Below are positions 11,901 through 22,260 of a stretch of 31,721 bases of DNA, one piece after another. This stretch comes from Plantago elongata (Eukaryota > Streptophyta > Magnoliopsida > Lamiales > Plantaginaceae). The stretch is taken from positions 1 through 31,721 of the forward strand of contig JAYMSP010001475.1 in assembly GCA_036897095.1 (NCBI GenBank), read 5' to 3'. The notes below the pieces were generated by a model that saw only the letters and a list, made by a program, of their open reading frames with translations, was not told the DNA's origin and did not search any database. The position numbers were made by a program, and so were the translations under genes. Each line of letters starts with the position of its first letter. Positions within the stretch are counted from its first letter, which is position 1.

Positions 11901-14900
11901 TTCTTAAGCACGTAAAATCTTAGTGATCTATTCTTATGCAGGGGAGTACATGAATTTCTAAAGAAAGACCTATTTAAGTGCATTATTTACTAATAAATTA
12001 ACCCTCTTGTCTTATATTATAAGGGTATATTTCCTATCCTATATTTACTTATGAAGTCTTTGTTAAAGTAATATAAAATAACTCTTTTTACGATATATTT
12101 GAGATAAGAACATAGCTTCATAAGGATCTAAATAGAGAGTGTTTTCCTTTTATACCTTTATACTTGATAAATAAATAAGACACTTATGAGGAAGGAGTTA
12201 TCCCTTCCCTAGAAAACTGAGTTGCTCCTGTATTATTAAAAGGAGTAAGCTATAACTAAAGATGTATTTCTATTTTGTTGTTAAATATCTAAAGTGTATA
12301 AGTCTTAACTAACAACTTTTCATTAAAAAATTTATAGTGCCTAAAGGGAAGTATATTTTTACACTAGACAATTAAGTAGAAATAATAAAGCCCCTTAAAT
12401 ACATGCTTTACTAATAGAGATTTTTTTTAATATGGGGCCTAAGGTATCATGATAGAGCACCTTAATAACTCAACAAGTCTAGGTTATTAAAGACTAGTAG
12501 TGAATATTTCTATTATACTTATTTAATAGCTTCTCCTTATTTATTTTCTAGAAAAGCATACACCTCTATAAGGGATAAGAAAGAAGCAGTATTCTTGTTT
12601 GTAACTTTTAAGTACTTCATTTTATAAACGCCAGTAATAGGCCTTTGCTATTTCCTTTACAGCATATTAATTAATACTCGCTAAAATAGAATCTTCTTAA
12701 ACACTGTATACTGATAAATCCTCTAATAGATCGTGTAGTATCTAGACCTATAACACATTCTATAGAGTAAGAACTTCTCTAAACGTTATTTATAAAACTG
12801 ACACAATTCATTTAAAATATAGTAAAAGGGGTATACATAAAATTATTATCTAACAGTAAAGGGGTGCGCGGCTATTCCCACCTTATCTTATAATCGTGTA
12901 AGAGTACTTTTTATAATAATTATAAAAAGGTATGCCTTATAATATAATAGGCCCCTTAAAACAATATACTCCCTTAATAAAAGCATACGCAAAGTAGAAA
13001 GTAGATAGTAATACCTTTTTCTTTCTTATAAAAAATTTGTTTTAAAGAGATTACTAAAAATATACTTTTTAGTAAATAATTGCTTCTTCTAAACATACTC
13101 CATTAAAATTTTTAATTAAGTCTAACATGTTTTATAAAGGAAATATAATATAACCTTAGTAGATTCTTTAAGCTTGTCCTTTAGTGAAATATAATTAAGA
13201 GTCTTTTTATTTATAAGTCAGTTAGAGAAGATATCTTTATACTGTTATAGATTATGTCTACTACTATAGAACTTTGCAGAAGGAGAAAGAGAAAGGGCCC
13301 CTTAAGCAAACCCTTCTATTTATATTATAAATATATTATAAAAGGAAATTAAAACACTTAAGCTTAAATAATATATAGCTAAGAGAGCGCCTTTTGTTTT
13401 CCTTAGAGACATAGAATAATCTAGTGTTCTTAGTATTATATCTTTATAGGATAGGCAGAGAGTGTACCCTTAAAAACGTATTCTACTTAGTAGAAGGAGG
13501 GCATATAGACCTATTTATTAAATTATGTAAAGTGCTCCTTTTCTCTATGTATAACTCTCGGAGGAAATAAGTAAACTTATAATGCTCTCTTTTGTAAATA
13601 TTAAAATATGCTAGGGACTACTAATTCCATGACTATTCTTAGATTAAAGAATCTCTTGAAAGTGCTCTTATAGAGAGGAAAAATTACCCAAAAACTTCTT
13701 AAGCAAAGGATTTATCCATAAAATATTGCCTTTCAGAGGGTTCTTACACGGATAATTAGATAATTTAAGGGTGTATTCCTTTATACAAGAGGGGTACTTA
13801 CTATAGACATATATTTATAGAAGTAAGAGATTCCCTAAGTTATCTAATAGAAATGTAAGCATTAGGTTCAGCCACTCCTCCATTAATAGCGCGTTAAATA
13901 AGTATACCCGATATACTAAATATTATAAAATATTTCTCTAAGACTAATTTATAAGTAAGAAAATTAATTTACCCCTATGAGAGTGCACTTAGTAAAGTAC
14001 GCACCTATTATATGAATATATAAGTGGGTAATGCTATTAGTATTTTCGCTATATGTAAGAAATTGAATACCTTCCTTAGTATGAGTAAAGGGCGTGCTCC
14101 TTTAGAATAGATAAGTACTCTAGTAGAGAATACCTATTTTAAAATTAAGGCATAAATACGCTAGGTATACGCTTTCTTTATTCTATTAGTAAATACACTG
14201 TATCTTTCTCATATATTTAGGCTGCACAATCTAATATTCTAAAGCATTTTTAGTAAAAGCTTCTTGAAGACTTAAGTTAAAATATTTTTATAAAAGAAAT
14301 TGCTAGTATAAATGCAGTTATAACACCCTCCTTTATTAAACATAGATATAAATGCTTAGGGGTTAAGGCCTCTTTCTGTATAACATAGCATACTATTCTT
14401 AAATAAGACCCATAAGTGCACTCCTTTAATACTTCGCAGATAAATAGAGTATGTTATAATTACTTAAGTATTTTCCTCGTGTATTGTCTTATTATACAAG
14501 AGCTTGCTTCGTAATGTAACATGTAAAATCGGAGAGGCTATTATAGTAGAGTTTGTAATAGAGCTATATACCTTAATATATTTCATAGAGATCTTTTAGA
14601 TAATACCTTGCACTTGTTATAATAGAGTAGTATGTCCTTTCTAGTAAATAGAGTGCCCTTAGAGGTAAGTAGTATCCTATCTTATTCTATATACTCTCTA
14701 AAGTAATAATCTCTTCCATTTTATAAAGAGTACAAAACTATAGCCCTATTAGTAAGGTATCTTAAGGATGAGCTAGTACTAGAGGAAGGAGTGCTTACTC
14801 TATAATTATTTATAAATAATAAGTTATAAAAATAACTGAAGTATAAAGAGAACTTACATACACTAATCTAGAAGTTATTGGATAAGAGAGTATTACTTCC

Positions 14901-16050
14901 TTGTACTTTACTCTAACTAGGTATTAATTATTTGATCTAGTCATAGAGCATATAGAGTACTTTATACTATTTCCTGGGCATGCTAGAGTTATTTACTTGA
15001 TACTTGCACTTTAACATATGAAGAGTACATAGACTTCCTTTTTTTTAGTATATATTTTTTAATTGAATAATTAAGATTTAACTATATAATAGAGTATAAG
15101 ATACTTTAAAATAACAATCTACTCCTCAGTACCCCTTAGTATACTTTTATAATGGAACAAGTTACTTGATTTAATGCTTATTAATGTTTAAGTTTTAAGA
15201 GATGAAAGGTATATGGTAGTCATTAGCTTCTCCTCTTACGATACATTACATTATTTACTAGAGAGTACCCTCTTATTAACCAAGTATAATTATGTAATAC
15301 TCTTGAGGCTTATAGTATTTCTATAAAAGGCTATAGTAAGGGCTAATAAACCTCTTTTCTCTAAAGTAATATAATATAGTTTGCGTAATCCTTTCTAATA
15401 TCTAGTAAATATCTACAAAAAAGGAAGAACTCTTTCTTATACTAGACAAAAAACGTTTAAGAAATACTAAGTTATTCTAGCACTCTTGTTAACCAGGTAT
15501 ACTTTATTATAAAAGAGTTAGTAATCCACGCAAACTAAGTACCCTATGCATACTTTGGAAAAAGAAGAGTCTATATATTTAATAAGTAATTATATCTAGC
15601 TAAAGAGGACGCTATAAGACTAGCTTCTATAGATGCCTTATATCTATTTTATTTAAAGATAGACCTGATTGTGCATTTATATGTTTTTAATCACTCCTAT
15701 AAGTATTAGCTTAAGAAAATATACTGCCCTTATAAATACTTAGACTATTCCTAAGGAACCTAAGCAACATGTAACTTAGTAGAATAGTTACTAGATGCTT
15801 CTATTATCTCATTATTTATAGACTTGTATACTTTTTATTAATTGTGTAGAAGATATGTATTAAGCATAACTATTTAATGCTATAGGAGAAGGTGTCCTAA
15901 ATCTATAAGTTATCAGCTTAAATAGAGAGAAGCGCCGTAGTTAAAGTAATCTATTATAGAGCGCCTTAACTTACTTCTTAGCCTAGACGACCTATTATAG
16001 ACATCTTATACTTTAGTAAATAGAGTAGTACTATTATATATATATTGTTA
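8901..16050. other. RIP-degraded AT-rich DNA, no gene
   Basis: This is 7 kb of uniform mutated sequence. In 14641-14700 I count 13 TpA, 6 ApT, no CpA and one TpG. No frame reaches 65 codons, and no RNA gene, element terminus or coding remnant is recognisable. Residual GC clusters of the type gagtgccc, gagagtac and ggccc recur irregularly. A 23-base palindrome lies at 12907-12929. Confidence 0.75.
12907..12929. repeat. 23-base palindrome with single-base centre
   Basis: Two perfect 11-base arms, beginning ctttttataat and ending in the complement, surround one A at 12918. Arms are AT-rich with a C-G pair at the outside, so TA-rich composition makes this less surprising than its length suggests. 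Confidence 0.8.
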
Positions 16051-16115
16051 ATTATATCCAGGAAACTATTAATAATATAAATATCCAAAAAAAAGATTTA
16101 TCACTAGAAAATGGA

Positions 16116-16156
16116 GAAAGAGCTTCACAATATACTCTTTTATTTGAGGCTCTTTC
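16116..16156. repeat. Inverted repeat, 12-base arms, 17-base loop
   Basis: The arm 16116-16127 (gaaagagcttca) pairs with 16145-16156 (tgaggctctttc) through 11 Watson-Crick pairs and one G-T pair. It would form a stable RNA or cruciform stem with a 17-base AT-rich loop. No flanking element or promoter identifies it as an RNA gene. Confidence 0.6.
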
Positions 16157-16199
16157 ATACCTTAATTATAGCAAAGAATATCAGTTTCTATAGCAGCAC

Positions 16200-16211
16200 T
16201 GCCATTTGGCA
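16200..16211. repeat. Short GC-rich hairpin
   Basis: The arms tgcca and tggca are separated by tt. It keeps CpA and TpG in a region where both are usually lost, and it sits 43 bases after the larger inverted repeat. Confidence 0.6.
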
Positions 16212-17814
16212 AGGCATTAAGTACATACCTTATCCTTAATACAAAATAAGAACCTCTATATAAAGAGACTCTCATTACTATTATATTTATTTTACACTAA
16301 AAAATTATACCAAGCTATTCTATTATACTATAAATAATATACTATAAAGAAACTTCTTAGAAATATCTGAAATAACACTTTTGTTTGAATATAGAAAGGG
16401 TATTGCAGGAGATATTTTTGCAGTGAATTATAAATTAGGCTTTAAGAATACGTTAGAGAAATCTCTATTCTAGTTTTTAATAATTGTAACTTATAAGGTA
16501 AAAAAATATAGTAACCCTCCTCATAACAAAGAGTTATAACATAAAACACTAGTATAAGTAGTTATTTACTACAGCGAATTATACTATAAGACTAGTATTT
16601 ACACAGGCATCTCTCTCTATAAATTAAGAATGTATTTTATCTAGTAAGTATATTAAAGGATAGCCCCCTTAAAATATATTGTATATAAGGGAAAAGGCAA
16701 CCCATTAGTATTAACTAACAATTATCCAGTAATAATTAGAGAATAAAGCACTCATGCTTTACAATGTAAAACAGCATAAACTAGCATATAATAAGATATT
16801 CCCGAAGAAACAAGAATAAAATATAAGTGTATTCCCTAACTTTGCAAGCTATATAGTTTAAGATACTTACTTTCATAATAGAGTACTTTGTAATAATAGG
16901 TAACTCCTTGATATAAACTAGAGATACTTGTATTTCCCTTAATAGACCTTTAAAATATTTAAGGATTATACTTAAGTCTTCTTTCTTACTACAACTAAGT
17001 ACATTTTAAAATAAAAGAAAGCTCCTTTATCTCCTAAGTACTCAAGGATTCTATTACTGCTTCCAGATAGTTATGCCTTAAAAAGTTACTCTAGGAAAGG
17101 TACTTTAATAAATAGATAATGAAGGGTATTTAATCAAGACTTAATACACTAGCATTAATCTTTAGTAGTTATCTTTTACTTTTATTTAATACAAAGCGAG
17201 TTGTCTATATAAATTCTTTTTGTATTATGCTTTAGTAAATATAAAAAGAGTGCGCACTAACTAAACTTTATTTATAGTGAAAGCGAGTACTTTCCTTCCT
17301 ATACTATAGAATATAAATGTTATACAATAAATTAACTTATACCTAAGCTTTACATATGACATATCTCCTATGCTCTACTTAGCATCAATAATTATGAAAT
17401 GAATATGTTATAACATAAAAGATTCCTCTTATATCTGTATAAGTACAAGGTACTCCTGTTTAATTTTTATGAAAGTAATAAATATTATTAGTTCAATTAT
17501 TTAATTATTTAAAAGAGTTGAGGGGAGAAGTAGAAAACAGTGACCTTTCTTAGGGAAGAATTACTTAAACTATAGAGCCATAGGGAAAGATGCTTTGCTT
17601 TAAATAAGAATATATTATAGATAGCTTCACTTCTTACTATGCCTTAAGGAATATATGCGTATAACCTTTTATAGTATATATAATAAGAACTCCTAGTCAA
17701 AGAAAAAGAGCGCGTAGTCTCTTGTCTAGCCTTGAGTAATTTATTATGGTAAAGATAAAGGTAGGTAACTCTCAACTATTAATTGTTTCTTTCTATAATA
17801 ATAAAAAGATACAA

Positions 17815-17832
17815 CCCTTTATAAATAAAGGG
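17815..17832. repeat. GC-anchored hairpin, 8-base arms
   Basis: ccctttat and ataaaggg flank the two bases aa. The three C-G pairs at the outer end make it more stable than typical AT-only hairpins here. No polyT run or upstream gene makes it a credible terminator. Confidence 0.7.
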
Positions 17833-18746
17833 ATCACTTTAGAAGGTTAGTCTACATTAATTTAATAACTAAGTTCTTCTTAAGTAATATATTAAAATAG
17901 GAGTCGATATTTTCTATATTACTATTTAAATACTCTATAGAAGTAAATTACCTTAGATCACTTTAGAGAAAAAGCACGAGCAAGACTTATTTTATATAAG
18001 TGACTAGATAAGGAATGTAACCTACTTTATATAGAGCGTATTGCTTTATGAGAATAGAATCTATAAATTTAATGGTATTTAAGATACATCACCCTATTGA
18101 AGTACTTAATTCTTCTTAACTGTATCTTAACTACTATACAAGAATAAAATTAGAGCAACCTTTCTATAACACAATATATTTACTGCTAAAAGAGTGGGCT
18201 AAACAATTCATGTAACCCTCCATTATTATTTTATAACTAACATTTACTAGGCATAAGTCGATACAACTCTTGGGGTATACTAAGCGACTATTCTTTTTTT
18301 AATAAAGGTATCTTCATTAACTTAAATAATAATAAGAAGTATAATAACTATTTACACTACAAAAAGGATTTATCTATATAATTTATATTAATAAAAAGAG
18401 GTATATAGTTTAGGTAAGGCTACATTTAATTTATAAAAAATGATAACAAAGAGAAATATTCTATTTTAATTAAAAATACTTAACCACAAAGAGTATACTA
18501 TGTCCTCACTTTTATAAGTTTCTAGTAAAACGGTAATGGTACTGCTTTAGGTATACTTTACCAAGCACTAGGTTATATTTATTAAGAAGGCGGCTACTAT
18601 ATCTACACCTTCTAAGCAGAATAATTATTTAACTAAAGGGGGAGAGCTCTCTAAGTATAATATTCTATAAGGGAGATTTTGTTCTTATTCTATAAAGGTC
18701 TTAAACATGCTTGTGCGTAAGGGTGCATTATTATCTTATAAAACGT

Positions 18747-18793
18747 CTTATACCTCAAAATAAAAAAATATATTTATAATTTTGAGTTATAAG
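18747..18793. repeat. Inverted repeat, 15-base arms with one mismatch
   Basis: The arm 18747-18761 (cttatacctcaaaat) matches the reverse complement of 18779-18793 (attttgagttataag) at 14 of 15 positions, with a 17-base A/T loop. The mismatch is C opposite T, which a single C-to-T change at a C-G pair would not produce. It is among the longest local inverted repeats I found. Confidence 0.75.
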
Positions 18794-20977
18794 GGACCGC
18801 TATATTTTCTATAGTGTACCTTGATCCCCTTTTCACCTTATAAAAGCATAAGTTAGACTTTACTTATTATGCACTAGTAATAGTACAAGTGCATCTTCTT
18901 TAGTATCTAATATTAAGTAGAGTAAAATATAATAAAAGCACGCCCTTTATAGGAGAGACCTCTTTAATTAAGATAGAGCTTAAGGTGGAATTAAGATGTA
19001 GGCGTATATCACACTTACATACACTAGAGAAATGCATACTTAACCCTTAAATTATACCTATATTATGCAATTTAAAACTATACCTTCTCTCTAGTAACTA
19101 CTAATAAAATATTTAGTTTTAAGCATATATTTAGCTATATAAATACTAAGAGTAAAGAGGTACTATGTTAGTATATAGAAAGGGAAATGCTTAATATATT
19201 ATATACTACGTCTCCTTTAGTAATTAGAGTGCGTAAGAATAACCTTATGCTTTCATTTTTTAACTATAACCTATTTCTTAGTTACAAAATTATACAATAT
19301 TTTATTTATAGCTAGACCTTGCACAGCACTCTTTTATAAGCGTAAAAATCACTTTAATTGATTTATTATTAGGGGGAGGGATACACGAAATACTTTATCT
19401 AAATCTAACCTTTAATTAAAGCTCTTATTTTTTAATAAGTTAAGGTTTGCATATTTATGATAGAGTATTTCTTAAAATATTATGAGTAATCTTTCCATAC
19501 ACTATAGTACTAGGGTATACTATATATTTAGGCACAAGATTAAATAAGTCCTTCCTTCGACAGATATTTTATAAAGTATTCAATATATATCTAAAAGGTT
19601 TCTAAATTACTTGCGCATAAAACTATATATAAAGGGCCGGTGTAAATAAAGGTCGCCCCTTCTTAAAGTGTATTTATTAAAGTGCTTAAGTCTTATTATT
19701 TAAGATAACTCAATATTTAAATAGTAATGAAGGGAAGGCCCTATCTCTTATAATTAAGTATAACTAAGACATAGCAGTAGTAAGGGAAGGTATTACCCTC
19801 TTTAACTATGAAAAGAAAAGTAGGTAATGCTCTCTATAAAATAGGGTCAAGTAGTTCTATTTATTAAAGATAAAGAGTTATTCAAGAGAGGAGTGTACTT
19901 ATAAATTATTTGCGTTTAATAAAAATAATTCGCGCTAGAAAGGAAAAACCTCTACTTATGTATAATTATTTAGGAAAAACATGTAACTTAAGTACTAAGG
20001 AGAACTCCTACAATCAATTTATAAGAAAGCTATTTTTTTATACCCTAGCATACCCACTTTATATTAGAGCTAGAATTATATAGCACTCTTTAAAAAAGAT
20101 TTTTTATTAAAGAGAGCTACGTCTTTATTATCTTTAGTAATACAATTAATTAGAGGTTATTAAAGAAATTTAGTATACACGCTTATTATACAACTATATT
20201 AGTATTCTAGGAATCACGCTTTATAACAACCTTTTTAATAGATTATATTACAAGTATTTTTCCTTATTTGCTATGTTATATTGTACTTATAAAGTATTGT
20301 TTAAATATTAAGAACCGTAAATAACTAAATTTTAAAGGGGCGGTATCCCTAAAGTACATCTTTAAGGCATAAATATGCTAGGAAAAGTTTACATTATTAC
20401 TCGAGTACCCTATGTTATAGCGCGTAACTCTTATGATGAATAATTAGAATGTGAAAAGTTATTTTATTAGTAAGTATTTATTACTCAAGTGTAAGAGTAA
20501 ACTAAGGCTCGCGGAAAGTACCTTAGAGTTCTCTCCCTCCTTATTATGCTATCTTAATATGCTTTAAATTATTAAGGAACTATGTGGAAGTCTCCTGGCA
20601 AATAACTAAGCACTCTGGGGTGTTTAACTATTCTATATTTGAGAATTATTTGTGGCTTAATTATAATAGATTAGTAAGTGCTTGCTCTTTAGTATATTGA
20701 GCCCTTACACATACTTTATAACAAAGTTACCCCTATATACCCTATAAGATATTTAGGCATGAAGATCTTATTAACCCAAGTATTTACCCAAATCTCTTTA
20801 TTAATCAAAGATAATTATGTATACGTGTACCCTTATATCTTTAGTAATTGCTTAAGGGAAGATAAGAGTTAGTCTAACTTATAATTCCCTTTCTTAAAAC
20901 AAAGAATACCTATTTATTAAGAGTAACTATAGAAATTTATAGTGAGTGAATATTTATGCCTAACTAGAGTGTGCTTT

Positions 20978-20995
20978 ATATCTAGATCTAGATAT
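20978..20995. repeat. 18-base perfect palindrome
   Basis: atatctagatctagatat reads identically on both strands. About one such palindrome would be expected by chance in DNA of this composition, so it is noted as structure only. Confidence 0.85.
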
Positions 20996-21782
20996 CTAGG
21001 GCATTAAAAAAGATTGCTGCTGAGGGCCTATATATAAGGTTATTACATACTCATTCATTGTTAAATAGAAATGTTTAGAAAGAGGTAACTTAATTACTTA
21101 GGAAATACTAGGTGGTAATTCATAGCTTTTTAAAATAGATCTTATTAGATTATATTCAAGGATGACTAGAAAAACCTATTTATAATACACCTTTGTATAT
21201 TAAACAATTTCTCAATTATATATAGGTACTGCCAGAAGATTTCTTAAAGAAGAGTGTCATGTTTATAATGATAGTCTTAAATAAATATGTTAATAATATT
21301 GAAAGAAAGAGCTCTCTAAGGACTTATTATAAAATAGGGGAGATAATATATTTCTATTATATGAATTAAGCTCTATAAACCGAGCCCAAAGTAGTTAAAG
21401 ACTTATATAGATTATTTCTATAAAAAAAATGTAACTTACTTAGAAGTATTACCCTATGCAAGCTTATAACTAAGAAGTAAGTAAATATTTTGTTTTGGAT
21501 AAAATAGATTACTATAGAAGCCCTTTTACGAATTATAATACGAAACATTTATTATTTACACTCTTTAGTAACTAAGGGAGTTAGAATAGCGTGACTTCTA
21601 CATGTAAAGTGTCCTGTCTTCTTCCACCTAAGCTAGGGTACTCCTTTCTAAAGGGAAAAGTATAGAGCTTACCCATTAATTTTAAGGGTAAGTATATAGC
21701 ATAAGAAGAAAACCTTACTAGATAACTTATTAAGCATATTTAGTTATATCTATTTTTTATAATTATAGTAACTTTATAACAA

Positions 21783-21798
21783 CTATTTGAAAATAGTC
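21783..21798. repeat. Short hairpin, 7-base arms
   Basis: actattt and aaatagt flank the two-base loop ga. It lies 7 bases before the 29-base palindrome, so two hairpins stand side by side. Confidence 0.7.
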
Positions 21799-21805
21799 AC
21801 TTCCT

Positions 21806-21834
21806 TTATAAAACTTTTTAAAAAAGTTTTATAA
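21806..21834. repeat. 29-base palindrome with single-base centre
   Basis: Two perfect 14-base arms (21806-21819 and 21821-21834) surround an A at 21820. The left arm is ttataaaacttttt. It is AT-rich apart from one C-G pair per arm. It overlaps the end of the minus-strand open frame at 21818-22009. The form recalls a terminator stem, but a bacterial-type terminator has no place in the fungal setting inferred here. Confidence 0.8.
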
Positions 21835-22009
21835 TTGTGCAAGATTTAAAGTACGAATTATATAAAAATTTTACTTTAGCCACGTCAATTAAATCAGCAC
21901 ATGAAGGTATGCTCTTATCCTGAAATAAATATTCATTGGTACTGGAGATTAAGTCACTAAGTAAGTAGCAGTCTTTGCGTATAATATTATTCCTAGTAGT
22001 AGAAAGCAC
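21818..22009 (-). other. 63-codon open frame, probably not a gene
   Basis: The frame opens with GTG, not ATG, so it is not a normal fungal start. The peptide has a balanced, protein-like composition (for example SCADLIDVAKVKF at about residues 36-48), and the stretch keeps CpA and TpG. It matches no family I know. It ends inside the 29-base palindrome. It could be an internal fragment of an older coding sequence or chance. Confidence 0.12.
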
Positions 22010-22246
22010 TAGAAAGAATCTCTCTTAGAAAAGTGGTTCATTAAGAAGGAGGCTGTGCTATCTTATTTAGATATATTAAAATATATACTATCATATAATA
22101 TAGAGGGTTCAAAATTTCTTAATTATTAATATCTACCAGTAGGCTCTATGCTAAAGGCTATCTTAACCTTCCTGCAAAATAATATAATAAAAGTTTCCTT
22201 CTAATAGAGCAGTAATAGATAGCATTTTAATAAGAAAGCACCTTAT

Positions 22247-22260
22247 CATATATATATATG
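22247..22260. repeat. (TA)n microsatellite
   Basis: A run of six TA units bounded by C and G forms a 14-base palindrome. It is a simple-sequence run with no further meaning evident. Confidence 0.85.

Larger units (their letters stand above)
16051..16440. other. CpA-biased low-RIP patch
   Basis: Over 16081-16320 I count about 17 CpA and 4 TpG, the opposite polarity to the patches at 6421-6660 and 8401-8760. The last part, 16381-16440, keeps TpG as well (5 TpG, 2 CpA). Two hairpins lie within it (16116-16156 and 16200-16211). There is no open frame of note. It may be a fragment hit on the minus strand only, or a short unmutated insertion. Confidence 0.5.
16441..20970. other. RIP-degraded AT-rich DNA, no gene
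   Basis: The mutated pattern is uniform. In 19141-19440 only 6 TpG and 8 CpA remain in 300 bases. I see no gene, RNA or element boundary. Small inverted repeats occur at 17404-17417 (14-base palindrome), 17815-17832 and 18747-18793. Confidence 0.75.
20971..22040. other. Weakly mutated patch with palindromes
   Basis: CpA and TpG are commoner than in the flanks. Over 21841-22020 I count 9 CpA and 6 TpG against 18 ApC+GpT, a ratio near 0.8 compared with about 0.2 in heavily mutated DNA. The patch contains an 18-base palindrome (20978-20995), a 29-base palindrome (21806-21834) and a 63-codon minus-strand open frame (21818-22009). No protein family is recognisable. It may be a mosaic of differently aged fragments. 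Confidence 0.45.

Noticed and set aside
17815-17832. Possible rho-independent terminator
   Set aside because: The stem is present but there is no following T-run and no upstream gene, and the inferred host is eukaryotic.
21366-21548. 60-codon minus-strand open frame starting with ATG
   Set aside because: Short, no family resemblance, no intron or promoter signal, and located where lighter mutation leaves fewer stops.
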